DNA of 64,000 bases, taken from contig JAGQDJ010000055.1 in assembly GCA_022885665.1 (NCBI GenBank), positions 310,001 to 374,000 of the forward strand, in the 5' to 3' direction. Source of the DNA: Triops longicaudatus (lineage: Eukaryota > Arthropoda > Branchiopoda > Notostraca > Triopsidae). The notes below the pieces were generated by a model. That model had not been told where the DNA came from. It ran no database searches and saw nothing but the letters and a program-made list of their open reading frames with translations. Position 1 is the first letter of the stretch. Each line of letters opens with the position of its first letter. Of this stretch, positions 1 to 11,483 are shown piece after piece. The position numbers were made by a program, and so were the translations under genes.

Positions 1-1
1 G

Positions 2-582
2 TTGGTGGAGATCAACGGCGAAGCTAAAATTAAATTGAGCCAAGATTTGGATAAAGTGACCATTCCTGGACACAAGGACGCTTACCGCTTGTATGGCGCT
101 GATGGTAAACGAAACTAAAGAGGAATAATTGATTAAGAGCTCCCCTAACGAAGTTGTATGTCATAGGTCACGCCTTGATAGATCTGCTGCAGAAAACGGG
201 AGAACCTGCACCGGAACCTGGGCAACGAGTATTGTGCCGTCATCCGTTTTTGGAATCTAAGCGAGCATATGTTATTCCCTCGCGTGTAGAACCTTTGCTG
301 AAATTGTTTTGGGATTGTGGGAAAATAGCTGAAGAACTGCCATTGTTAGAAGACTTGAGAGGTCGCTTGCAAACTCACTTACACAGTTTGCGACAAGACC
401 ATCGTAGGAACTTGAATCCGACGCCTTACAAGGTTAGTATTTCCTTTTCTTCAAATATAAGACAATTGAAAAGAACGACCCTGAAACTTCTCCGTTTATA
501 TCAGGTGAGCGTCAGCGCCAGCCTTTACACGTTTCTCCACGAACTGTGGCTACAAAACGCACCCATTGGTGAACTGTCTTAA
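2..582 (+). CDS. NAPRT: Nicotinate phosphoribosyltransferase, C-terminal part (5' end outside window)
   Basis: Exons 2-104, 167-432 and 505-582, joined in phase, encode the last ~148 residues of a NAPRT. This cytosolic enzyme makes nicotinate mononucleotide from nicotinate, PRPP and ATP in NAD salvage. The fragment starts in the reading ...LVEINGEAKIKLSQ and continues through LYGADGHALIDLLQ, VEPLLKLFWDCG and LHELWLQNAP to a TAA at 580-582. Segments such as LYG-DG--L-DL, the RAYVIPSRVEPLL block and HRRNLNPTPYKV match the C-terminal domain of animal NAPRT as I know it. Introns are 62 and 72 bp with GT-AG ends (gtaaac...cataG; gttagt...tcaG). The catalytic phosphoribosyltransferase core lies left of the window, so activity cannot be judged. 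Identification rests on the C-terminal domain only. Confidence 0.85.
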
Positions 583-1953
583 AAGTTGGGTTTGTGTATC
601 GTCAATTGGACGGTATTTCGTTTGGTATCGTCTCTTGGGAGTGTACAAGCAGCCGGTATTAATAATTGTTATCACGGTTCCGACCTCCCCACAGATTTAT
701 TGTTTTTCTTCGACCGGTTTGTTGTTGGAAAGGCTTCCGTCACAGTTTTTAGTATACGGCCCATAATGGGGAGTAAACAGTATAACGCGAAACGCTCTGC
801 TGTAGAGGAATGTTGTAGTCTGTGTCATTCTTTGGTGTCCGAATCTGCCACGCGAGCTACCATTGCGTTGCTTGCTAGAAAACAGTTATAGTCAAAAGAT
901 ATCAGAACAAAAATATACTTGAAAAAGAGTTTACATTTATACAAGTAGCTCGTAATCGGCGTGATTCTCGTGTATGTTATTTGTGTTATCTTATTTTTGG
1001 AATAATCGTGAGAATAAAAAAAGTATTGATGGGTCAAATAATAATTTATTCCGTAAGAAATGTCCCTGACATGTAAACCGTGTACAGAAAAATCTATAAT
1101 ACATAGCGGTGTCTATAAGGTAATAAAGTCTTGGGCCTGGGGACGTGGGATTCGGGGGGCGGAAGCTAATTGATTGTTGTGTTGAAACGAATCCACTCGG
1201 CTAGACCAAGGGCGAGCAAAGACCAATGTGTCCGAACTTGGCGCCGCGTAAAGGGAACGGAGCCGCGCCGAGCGCAGTCGGGTGGCAAGCACTAGCTTGA
1301 GCTGTTTCATCCGTGTTCCTGGGGGCCGCGGATGTGTGTTTTAGATCATTGTGCTTCCGAAAAGCTTGAGTTTTATTTCATTATGGCCAACTAATATTTT
1401 AAATAAGTGATCTGCTGTGTTGTTTTAAGAAAGGTAAGCTCAAGGTAAAAAATTATTCTGGCACTTCCATCTGGAAAATCCCAAGTTCTTTTTATAATGG
1501 ATCTAGTTCCTTTAGCTTATTCGATTTCTTAATTACATTTTAGGTTTTCTATAGTATCTATTTTCATCGTGAACAGAAGATCCATTTTCGATTTAAGTAT
1601 AGAAATGAGTCAAAAGTGAAATTTGAGATGTGATCTCCCTTGGAGCCTTACTGCTCTGTGGTAAATTTGTATCTTCAGTATTGTGTTAACAAGGACCAAA
1701 TGCTGTACTTACGTTAAGATGTTTATAATATCTTTTCCACAGCTAACAAGGAGTTCACTTCGTGACTTAATGCCTTATTTGGATGTAAATTTATACACGG
1801 TTGTGGTGATAGTAATGGCTGTTGTCAAGCAATTCTTTACTTCACGTATTCACTTTTTTTGTGTGTGATAGCGGGAAATTATATTATACTGAGTCGTTAA
1901 TCCTAAGGTACTGTCGTAAGAAGTTTTCTAAAAAGTTTACTTGTTTGTTTCAG
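583..1953. promoter_or_regulatory. NAPRT 3' flank and GC-rich promoter-like block before the galactosyltransferase
   Basis: No conserved coding sequence is visible here. AATAAA signals at about 1012 and 1121 could end the NAPRT transcript. From about 1130 to 1320 the sequence turns GC- and CpG-rich, unlike its AT-rich surroundings. It contains a CCAAT (gaccaatg near 1217) and GGCGGAAG, an ETS-like core. The next coding exon at 1954 is immediately preceded by a polypyrimidine-AG acceptor (ttgtttgtttcag). I therefore infer that 1130-1320 holds the promoter and noncoding first exon of the galactosyltransferase, with a 5' UTR intron ending at 1953. Short ORFs in this stretch have no recognisable similarity. 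Confidence 0.4.
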
Positions 1954-4900
1954 ATGCCTGAGCTAATGGCGTACAGTCGAGGCCAACTCTTTGGAAGAGG
2001 GGAATACCAACGTCTGGGTGTTAAACTTCAGCCTCCCAGTGGCACAACCAGTGTCAAAGGCATTCGATGGTGCCTTGTGGGACTCACTGCCTGCTTTTTC
2101 TGTTTTCTCGTATACATGCCCTTATTATATACCATAAACTTCAACGAAGGTAAGCTTGCATTCATGAAGAATCTAAATTATCTTCTTATGAGCTATCCAG
2201 TCATCTTGTATTCTTTTTCCGTAAGCTAATGTGAAACAAGTAAATTCAGATTGTATTAGTTTTTTTATTGAGTACGTAAGACGTGGTTTTCTATCTGTTG
2301 CGACGTTAATTCTTTCATCAAAAAATAATTAAGGAAGAATGCTAATCCTGAAACTCGCTACTTCCCTCGCGTCCAATCAAAGTGTGACTGGGACAGAAGT
2401 TAATGAGAAAAAGGTATTGGACGGAGAAACCTTAGTTACGCCAGCTGGCATGTTAATGGCTGGGACAAAGTTTGCTCACTTCCATAGGACCACGCCTCGT
2501 AAGACAACGACTGTGTCTGTAGGACATACGTAGCTCTAACTTAGGCGGGAACTCCTTTTGGAGTCTCATGGCTGGGATTAGCTACTAACATTGAAAAAGC
2601 ATGCTGGGGGTATTGGGACTGTTTTGGGTGATTTTTTTGGGTGTATGGAAGTTATGTACCATTTCGGTGCTGGGTTTTTCGTGACAATCTTAGTCATAAC
2701 TTCGGTATACTTTATGCCGTACTGAGTTCACACTAAGCGACATAACCAGGGTAAATGTACCCTGTAAATCGTCCTCGATCTGAATTCTCTTGTTGGCTAT
2801 GTGAGTATCGGATGAGAAAACGGGATTTCTGTTGCATTTTCTGCCTTGTAACCAAGTGTGTTGGCCAAAGAAGCCTTTTTTCGTTATTATAATTAGGAAT
2901 GCGTCTCAACGTCTTTTATCGATTGACCCCTGACACAGCCAAGTTGCCAGTACTTACACTGAAATTGACACCAGTAAGTAACACCTCATTAATAAATGAA
3001 AAAATCACCGGAAGGGAACGTAGGGCAGGGCCGTACGCAGGTTTTTGTTCGGAGGGGGGGGGGGGGGGGCCGTGTGCAACTTTTTGGACACTTTGTTAGT
3101 CGCCCAAGCTTACCATTATAAAGTTAACATTTCGGAGGGGGGGTTAAACACCTATACCCCTTTGTTTACGGGGGTGCGCGTACAGTAATAATACGATGGT
3201 AATAATAATAGAGGCCGTAAAAGTACCCCAGCCTGTGGAGAGGTAAAGTTACACGGCGCATCTGACGTACCCTAGATAAGCCCGACGGTGCAAACTGAGT
3301 AATAATTAGTTTGCGACTCAGTTTCTTCTGAAAAAAAATTTCTTGATTTGTTTTTTTGTTACGTTAAGTTGCAATATTCATAACACGTTAGACAAGTTTT
3401 ATTTTACCCTGAAAACTAAATTTTGAAATTTGAAGATTTATAGATGTAATTCTGTTTAATCGATTTTACCTGTATTGGTGATGTTACAAATTAATGTGCC
3501 TAGTTACACATTGGTGAGCAGGCAGTGTTAACGTAATGAAAGTTAACCTCGAATTTACCCACGTTTTTGCCCTTGTACTTTCTGAACTCAGGGTAAATTA
3601 TATCTGAAGGTATTGCCATCTAGCGGTTTAATAGCGAACTGTATAGTATAATGCGTAAAATCAGAAGCAAAGCATTTAGGCTATAGTATGAACGTTTTAT
3701 GTGGATATATAATTCAAAGAGGTCGTAGCTCTCGTAACGTTAATGCGTTTTGACTGAAATCAACTCTACCCTAGGCGCAGTACTGTAAAACTCAGTTGGA
3801 GGAGTTGACCAGATCTGTTGATGTTTTGTTTGTTTTTCTTTTAGGTTTGTGATTTTTTTCTTACTGCGAGAAGATACTAGATTATATATGATTATATCAG
3901 TATTATGTGAAAGGGTGCTGTAAAATAGTGAGACATTATTTTTTTTTTAATCTAGGTGCTAGGTAGCATTACATTAGGCCGGGTAGACTTCTGTAAAATC
4001 CTGACCCACGGAGAAGGTTAGCACTCTTAGAAAAGCTGGATAATTCTTTTGATGTTAACATTCGTCTATAAAATTCAGGGCTACTCGCTCGCTGAAATAG
4101 TAAGAGAAATACGAAGAACCAACAATTTAAGCTTCCAAGGCGAGATAGCTAGCACACAACAAAATGCTAATATGCACAAGGATAATTTAGAGATGTAAGG
4201 AAGTCAGATCAAATTGTTCAGTGACATCTTGTTCGACTGTTAATAGTATAAACCCGATAGGGTAACTTTCGACGGATATTTTAACATGCATTTTTTAATT
4301 AAAAATAATCCGCTTTTCTTCTCAATGCACAATATATCGTGTAGATGTATCTTATAATACGAATAAAGTTTAAGTCGTGGTAACTCGATACTTAAAGGTA
4401 TTAGCATTGTTCAAGTTAAGTCGCTTACTGTGGACAAGGTATGTTTTGTGAAACATGAGGGAATTGTTTGTTTGTGCAGTCACGTGTCTTATATTTCAGT
4501 GGTGCCGTGTTTGTGATGACATACGCCGACGACTCGATTTCTGCTTTTGTCTTAATATGGGGCTTGTTTCTTTTTTTGTGCGTGTACAGTACCTGTATTT
4601 GATTGGAATGTCAATGCGAGTCGCGATGTCAGTGTGTACGTGCAACCCGAAAACCTGACCGCGTCAATCAGCAACACTCAGTTTTGTGCACATCCCAACC
4701 ATTCCTTCCCGCTCTTGATAGTGGTATGTTCGGGGGTGGATCGTTTCGAAGCGCGGGCCGCTATTCGGGAAACCTGGGCCTCATTCCAATACGCCCATCT
4801 TCTCAATGACTCGACATTCTCCACCTCGTGGAAGAGCAGTAATATGTCATCTCTGGTGAAAGTGGCGTTCTTACTGGGCGAGACGAAGAATTCCACACTG

Positions 4901-5726
4901 CAAGAAAAGGTCAACGAAGAAAGTGGCTCATACGGCGACCTGATCCAGGAGGGCTTCCTGGACTCGTACATGAATCTCACGTTGAAATCGGTGATGCTCT
5001 TAAAATGGGTTGACGCTCACTGCCCTCAAGCCCGGTTTATTATGAAAACAGATGACGACATGTTCGTTAACGTTGACAATTTAGTGCACTTGATCCAGCG
5101 CAAAGAGCAAGAAAAGCAGAAAGAAGTTTTGATGGGGTCGTTATTTTGTAATGCTGCACCCATCAATGACAAGCACTCAAAGTGGTATTCCCCTAAATTT
5201 ATGTTCCAAGGTCGTGTCTACCCTGATTACTTGTCCGGGACTGGTTACGTCTTGTCCAAGGATGTCATTTGGCCGTTATTCCGAGCTGCTCTTGAAGTAT
5301 GGGGCACTTTTTTCCTTTCTTATTTCTTTTTTTCTGTTGTGGTTATGCTTCAGCTGTTCTTTGTGGCTTCGCAAATTGTGTAACTCGAATATTTTTACTC
5401 CTTTTTCGTAGGTTCCGCTCTTTCATTTAGAGGACATTTTCGTGACCGGCATGGTAGCCCAGAAAGTCAATTTTGTCCCAGAGAACATCCCTACTTTTAA
5501 TTACTTAAAGGTCGATCCTGAACCTTGCACGTACCGAAGTTTGATAACCAGTCATGGTTTAACTGCCGAGGAGCAACGCTCGATATGGGTTCGACTTCAA
5601 GATGAGAACTTAGATTGCAGTCATCACAAGTATACACCGAAAGACGCAAAATTGAAGCACTGTCCTAAAAAAAATGGAGGAAAACGCCAAGTTCGAATTT
5701 CAGCCGTAAGACGAGGAAATGGATGA
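1954..5726 (+). CDS. Beta-1,3-galactosyltransferase (GT31), type II Golgi membrane protein
   Basis: CDS join 1954-2149, 4590-5296, 5412-5726 gives 405 residues. It transfers galactose or a related hexose in beta-1,3 linkage from a UDP-sugar onto glycans in the Golgi lumen. Residues ~38-60 form one hydrophobic signal anchor after a short cytoplasmic tail. The lumenal domain carries the GT31 motifs: IRETW, the metal-binding DDD at residues 220-222 within KTDDDMFVN, YPDYLSGTGYVLSKD, and LEDIFVTG across the last splice junction. Potential N-glycosylation sites (NMSS, NSTL, NLTL) are present. Intron 1 is long (2440 bp); its phase (g|ta) joins exons cleanly, although an extra small exon cannot be excluded. 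Intron 2 is 115 bp. The ~40-residue tail is basic and Cys/Lys-rich. The family assignment is firm, but acceptor specificity (B3GALT1/2/5-like or another GT31) cannot be decided. The 3' half is duplicated at 12.47-13.44 kb as a pseudogene. Confidence 0.9.
2150..4589 (+). other. Long first intron of the galactosyltransferase
   Basis: This 2.4-kb intron has donor ag|gtaagc and acceptor gtgtacag|ta. It contains no ORF that I recognise. At about 3026-3185 there is a G-rich block with a 16-G run (3054-3069) flanked by cagggccgtacgcagg on the left and gggggtgcgcgtacag on the right. This looks like a degenerate inverted-repeat transposon remnant. The rest is AT-rich and featureless. Confidence 0.5.
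3026..3186. mobile_element. Possible degenerate terminal-inverted-repeat element with poly-G tract
   Basis: The left end cagggccgtacgcagg and the right end ggggtgcgcgtacag are roughly inverse, imperfect copies. They enclose two G-runs (16 Gs at 3054-3069 and 7 Gs near 3137). The pattern resembles the better preserved hAT-type element at 37317-37485, but no target-site duplication is evident. It lies inside the galactosyltransferase intron. Confidence 0.3.
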
Positions 5727-8346
5727 ATATTTAAAACTCAGTAAGTTTTTTTTAAGACCAGTCTTTTTTTTTAATCTCCATTAGTTTTCTAGGTTTCCAA
5801 AAACTTGCACGTGAAGAGGTCAAAGAAGGCATCTATGTTTTATGTGATCATCAAGGTGAATTAGAATGGTACTCCTGTAAATTCTTTCTCAATGAATTAG
5901 TTTAAAGAGAGCATTTCCCTTCACTTGTTAACTATCCTGCCTTTTCTAAGTCATGTGATACGAAAAAGTCAGCTGAATTTAGGAGTGTTAAGTTTGAAAA
6001 CTACATCAGAGCGAAGAATTGAAAAGTATGCACCGTTACAAAATTGTAGTTTCCTTGTGTAACTCCTTGGTACGAATGGGGGAAAGATCAGCCTTGTATT
6101 TTAAACGGCAACTATGTCTTACTTTGTCAGAATGTCTGCTGCCAGGTGTGTAAATAATGTATTGGCACTTCTTTGCTTAGATCCAAATTGTAAACCCATC
6201 TCTGAATCTCCAATACTGTACAATACACGACGCCTTTTGCTAAAAGTGATTTAAATGTTTGAATTTAAAGCGAGAGAAAATTGTTGCTGCATCGGAAAGG
6301 AGTGTCAGATTGTGGTGTTAAGGTCAAGGTTTATAAGACCCTGACGTGACCCACTACAGGTTGCGTTGGCTGGGCTTTTCCGATCTGAGATATCTGTGGT
6401 CGTGTAATCATTACGACTGGATGACCTAAAATTCCCGTTCTGTTTCTTCCATTTGTCTTCTTCTAGACATTAAGACCTCTCGGATGGAAATGGGAGAGAC
6501 AATAAAGTTGATCTGCAGCAATATTGAAAAACGAGCTGTATGCTTCGAGTGAAATGAAAACGCGGGCATTAGCGATTACGGAATTCATATTAATGCACGA
6601 AATGCTAAACTGTGCTTTATAGAGGAGAGGCTTGCGACATCTTTTTCATCGTCAAGGTACGTTTTTTTATTGTTGTTTCCGTTTCGGTGATTTTGTCGTC
6701 TTTTTAGAAACTTAGTAGACAACAGTGCTAGCTCGGTTCGGCTAGTTATTCTTTAAGTAGAGTCTATCCGTGAGCCATTCCCTATAATCTTCGTCGTTAT
6801 CAACCGGATGGAAATAAAAATACTACGAGCGAGCTTGGATGTAACAAGTACGAAAAATGTAGACTAAAATCACTTATTATTAAAATTACGTCATAAACAT
6901 AATATAAAATTATTGCATTAATACAAGGTAGTTAGCCCTTTGCTAATGTAAACCTGGTTTCCTTCCTTATTAAGACTATATTTCTAAAACTATATTTCTA
7001 GCTTGTTTGGACTCGTCTATTACGTTCGTCATGTAGCCTATTATGAACACAGCAGCATATTACGGTGGAAACGGAAGCCATTAATGGAAACATGAAAAAC
7101 AGTACATGTTTATTGCTCATGGCTTTTGTATTGACAATAGCGAGGTCACTTTCTACAAGAGGTGAAAGCATTTTTTAAATAATACTACCGCTTTCTCGAT
7201 GGACCTCAACTAAATTTGACAAGATCTGACAACGCTGTGGCAAGGACGGGTTGGTTTTTGGCTATATGCTTTTGGGTTTCGCGAATTGGCGGTGGGATTA
7301 CGTGTAAGCTTGCTGGAGTTATTAGCGCGGTAAAAATACCAAGGGAACATGAAAATTTTATTTTATACGACGGTTTACGTAATTATCCGATGACCGACAA
7401 GTGCCAAAAATTCAGCGCACGCTGTCACCTAGAGCAAAGACCAAAGACTAAAGACCAGAGCAAAAGAAGCGAAGCGGTAGGGTGACAGGATAACCTAGGA
7501 GAAACGCCCTGAGCTAAGAAGGTGCTTTACCAGGAGAAAAAAAATAATAAATAAAAAAAAATAAAGATATTGCACAGGGAACTTCCTTTTTCGTTGTAGT
7601 GGACCTGATATGCACAGTTATCACTCTCGTCTGTTTTGTTCCTCGTATAAATCGACATTCCTTCGAAAGCTTATGGCGATTTTGGAGTTTCCGAGACCCC
7701 ACTTTCCACCTTTCTCCACTATTACGCTTTTCATTATGTAATAATTCCTGTAACCCATAATCTACATAAAGGTGCCATTTTTTTGTGTCCGATAATAACG
7801 TACTACCTTCCATTGACAATTTTTCAACCAATCTTTTTAAGATTTTTTAAATGTCGAATTGTCACCGCAATTGACAGTACTTAGGCAAAACAAGGTCCGT
7901 CATTCCGTTCTACTTTGGATATTTGACAGACGCTTGGCCAGGGAGAAAGGAACGTCGTTGACAAGGAAAAGCGCATTTTCACAATATGGCTGTTGGCTTT
8001 ATAGTGAAAGGCTTTATAGCAGGATTGTGAATAGTATTGACAAGTGAGATAAGTAAAATAGAACCATTAAGTCAATTGTTTTGTTTTCACATTGCGTGGT
8101 TTACACATGTTTTCATTGAAAGGTATGGATTTCACCACCATGCTACCAATCCTCTTTCACGCTTGAGAATCCCATAAGGGTTCGTTGAAAAGGTTTGGAA
8201 GGTATTTAATAATTTACCTTTTCTATTATAGAAGCTATTTTTAAAAGCAGACAAATATTTCTACTGCGAATTGTACTCATATAGACTAAGATGGTAACAG
8301 ATGAGTCACGTAACTTTCGATAAAAATGAGACATTTCTTTATGACG
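5727..8346. other. Region between galactosyltransferase and SP1; no firm gene
   Basis: The stretch ~6180-6460 aligns with 13740-14040 downstream of the pseudogene copy, and ~8120-8210 aligns with ~15630-15700, so this is part of the tandem duplication. A 28-codon ORF at 7092-7178 reads like a signal peptide (see its own entry). Other ORFs, such as 7216-7485, show no family features. A-rich low-complexity sequence occurs near 7535-7565. Confidence 0.5.
7092..7178 (+). CDS. Candidate small secreted-peptide ORF or first exon
   Basis: An ATG opens a 28-codon frame reading MKNSTCLLLMAFVLTIARSL followed by STRGESIF and a stop. A charged start, a run of hydrophobic residues and a polar end are what a signal peptide looks like. 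A possible donor (aag|aggtgaaa region near 7159) could splice it to a further exon, but I could not find a convincing downstream partner. It lies upstream of SP1 inside the duplicated block. Chance occurrence is quite possible. Confidence 0.2.
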   Translation: MKNSTCLLLMAFVLTIARSLSTRGESIF

Positions 8347-11300
8347 ATGGGTTCAAACGCAAAGAATCTCGTCTCGGCATTGTACCTCCTCACGGCCGCT
8401 TCCTGGGCATGGCCTGTATTTGCCGACAGTAGTCACCTCGCTATATCAAGTAAGTCCAATTTTTCTAACATGTCTTGCTATTCTTGCGATGTTCCCTGAA
8501 ATCAAGTATAGAAGCCTACGGCTCCCAAATGAAATTTTTGCAAGTGCTACATAACGACTTCTAGGACACACAGTAACAGATTTATAGCATCTTGAATGTC
8601 TTTTTCATATGCAACCTTGAAAGACACTATTTCCCGTTCTGCTTCCCAAAGCTCATCTTTCGTTCTCTTCATAAGGTGATTTGTGCGGTAGCGATTACAA
8701 TGTTCTTTCTGAACTCCATTCATCATCTACATTGTTACCCGTCCGGGTATATCGTAACCAAATTCTACCGTTAGGAGGTCAATATGTCTACATATATAAT
8801 GAAAAACGTTTCATGACCCTGCCTTTGTTGTCAATGCCCACGCGAGTAATGAACGAGCCTCCTGACCCAAATCGTTCAGTAAATTTGTGAAATTTATGCT
8901 AAACCAGAAAACCTTGGGAAGCCTGGTTATTTTTCACGGTTAATTAATTTTTCTCGTTTGCGTTTCTAATTTAGGTTTTGGAGGCAGCATGCAACAGCTG
9001 GCTTGCAATGTCACGAACCAAAGGGGAGTTTGTATGTTTGCTTCAGATTGCATAAAAGCTAACGGGACGCACCTCGGAAGTTGCACTGACCGATTTTATC
9101 TTGGGAGCTGCTGTCGGCTGGCTTATTCCGATGATGCCGAGCCTGTTAGCAAAAGTTCACCGCACGTGAAGCCACCAAACGAGTTACCGACTGCTCTACA
9201 TCGTACAGGTGTTAGACAAACCCCTACCGTACCAGGTGTACAGTACGGGCCTTTCCTTGCAAGTAGTGAACCTGAGCTGCCTGGCATCAATGGACTCGGT
9301 GAACCTGGTTTAACACCAGTACTAGGTTTACAATATGTGCCTTTCATTGCAAACAGTGAACTTGAGCAGCCCAGCATACATGAAATTGACGTTCCCTATT
9401 GGAAAACCCAACTATTTGGATACACATTTTCCTCCTTATGGGAAGCCGGTAGTTTGTCACCTTTGCCAACTCAGCCACCAGTTGTGTTCCCGGCCACGAC
9501 ACTTCCAGGAATACCAGGATTTCCTCCTGTCACAAAAGTCCCTTCATTATGTCCGTCATCCACCATCATCCATCCGTCACCATCGTTGCCCACGACTCAC
9601 GTGCCTGAATCTACCGTCGGGAGCCCCATAATACCGAGCTCAACTCCCACTCATACAGCTATTACTACAACTTTGGCAACCGCATTTGGTGCAAGCACGG
9701 AGTTAAATACGAAGTTGTCATCACCGGCAAAGCCCGAATCAAGCCAATTACCATCTGATCTTTCTAACTCCACTCCCGAAGTAATTACAGTGGTTAATAC
9801 GGAAAGCTCGCTTGACCTCTGGACAATTGCCGCTACACAACTTCCTGGTTCAGTTGACACGGGTGCCGTGAAACTTGACACTGAGAATGCGAACGTAGAA
9901 GTTATTAAGAAACCTCAAGTAGTTCCTGAGATCACGAAAGTTTCACAAACATTGCCATCAGCCGTTTCATCTTCTACTGAGTTGTCGACTACCACTCCCG
10001 TTACCGAATTGTCAACGAAGGTATCTATAAGTTCTTCAACGGTTCTGAGCGAGGTTAGTTCGACGAACGCCAACCAACAGATTATTACAACTGAGCCCAT
10101 AGCAAGCTACCCTACAAAAGACGCAATCACTAATCACAGTAACGTTAGCACCATCGTATTTCCCACGGAACCAGCCACATTAGCACCGCAAGCCCTTCCA
10201 TCCTTTCCCAGCTACGAAAAAGGTAAGAGTATTTCGATCACATTTGAGCAATATGATTTTTCGCAGTCCGTGTCTTCAACCACGTTCAAGGTTAATGCCT
10301 TTCCTCGCGTGCCCCTGAACTTGACTTTCCGGACTGTCTGAGGGGGTTAAACTATTCCTCTTCCGTTGTTTGACATGCGTAAAACCATGAAAGATTTTGC
10401 ATGCTACGTGGAAAAGACCCTTTGTTGAAATTTAGTGCTGTAACGATTTTGTTTGTGTAGTGTGCGGGCGTCCTGTTTTGCCTAGAGGAAAGATCGTCGG
10501 AGGCAATACAGCACAGTTTGGCGAATGGCCTTGGCAGGTAACAATCTTACGTCATTACTCAACAGTTTTCTGACGGGTTGCAACTATTTAAGATTTTTCA
10601 TTGCGTGTCCGTAGGTCTCTTTACGACATTGGCAATCTTCGGCCTTTTTGCACAAATGCGGAGCAGCTCTTTTGAACGAAAACTGGGCCATCACTGCTGC
10701 CCATTGCGTTACAGAGTATGTGATCCAAAAAATGGTTAATGTGAGCTAATTTGGTGTGCTTAATAAAATAGTGTGCAGCCCGAAGATCTCCTGTTACGGC
10801 TGGGCGAGTACGATTTGGCCTCAGAGGACGAAGCTTATCCTTATGTGGAGCGAAAAGCTCAAATTGTGGCGTTGCATCCTCAATTTGATCCCTGGACATT
10901 TGAGTACGATCTAGCACTGTTGCGTTTCTACGATTCCGTTCCTTACCAACCGAACATTCTGCCCGTTTGTATTCCCACGGCAGATGAGGCTAACGAATCT
11001 TTCGTGGGCCGCATGGCCACCGTCACCGGTTGGGGTCGACTTTACGAAAGTAAACACTTTCGGTTTCTATAATTGCATGCTAAACAAATACCTCTAGAAG
11101 GACCTTTACCTTCCAAACTCCAGCAAGTCAACGTACCTGTGATTAACAATACCGATTGCGAAGCTATGTACCGAAAATCTGGCTACACGAGGCTTATTCA
11201 GAACACTTTTCTTTGCGCTGGTTACGCAGATGGCAAGAAAGATGCTTGCGAAGTGAGCATTTGCATATTTACCCTTCGTGGGGGCTCAGAAAGGTTAACG

Positions 11301-11483
11301 TATCCTTTTTATTGCACTTTGTAGGGAGACTCCGGTGGTCCCATAGTTCTGTTTAACAAGGATCGATGGGTGTTAGTTGGCGTAATTTCGTGGGGCATTG
11401 TTTGTGCCGGAACAAATCAGCCTGGGGTGTACACAAGAATAACGGAATTCCGGGACTGGATTAATCACATAATCGTTTTTTAA
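8347..11483 (+). CDS. Secreted trypsin-like serine protease with N-terminal cysteine knot and Ser/Thr/Pro-rich stem (SP1)
   Basis: CDS join 8347-8449, 8975-10222, 10461-10537, 10615-10715, 10772-11049, 11098-11252, 11325-11483 gives 706 residues. In-frame ATGs also exist at 8326 and 8341; 8347 is chosen because it aligns with the SP2 start. Domains: signal peptide ~1-29; a six-Cys knot (C45, C54, C60, C71, C80, C81, with RGVCMFASDC...GSCC) as in Filzig/Stubble-like arthropod proteases; a ~370-residue Ser/Thr/Pro-rich stem; then a trypsin domain cleaved at GK461|IVGG. The triad H506 (TAAHC), D556 (YDLAL) and S657 (GDSGGP) is intact. Aspartate six residues before the serine predicts trypsin-like specificity. 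One oddity is WGIVCA where SP2 and SP3 have WGIGC, a glycine-to-valine change beside the S1 pocket. The extracellular role (cuticle, clotting or immunity cascade) is inferred only from the family. Confidence 0.88.
8450..8974 (+). other. SP1 intron 1 with a block shared with SP2 intron 1
   Basis: The 525-bp intron (donor caa|gtaagt, acceptor ctaatttag|gt) contains a ~120-bp block at 8772-8890 clearly similar to 17593-17712 in SP2 intron 1, including the shared core CCCACGCGA. A one-base length difference upstream breaks a common reading frame, and the SP2 copy has a stop just after the possible acceptor. I read it as residual duplication homology, not as a missed exon. Confidence 0.55.
9235..9399 (+). 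repeat. Internal tandem duplication in the SP1 stem
   Basis: Two consecutive ~35-residue segments of the SP1 stem are similar: one contains VQYGPFLASSEPELPGINGL, the next LQYVPFIANSELEQPSIHEI. SP2 has a single counterpart (LQYGPVFGNTELEQPSINGL). The unit therefore doubled in SP1, or was lost once in SP2, after the gene duplication. Confidence 0.7.

Noticed and set aside
586..891. 101-codon frame after the NAPRT stop
   Set aside because: No recognisable motif; it lies in the expected 3' UTR.
1113..1310. 65-codon Arg/Leu-rich minus-strand ORF
   Set aside because: It falls in a CpG-rich promoter-like block where stop codons are scarce by composition.
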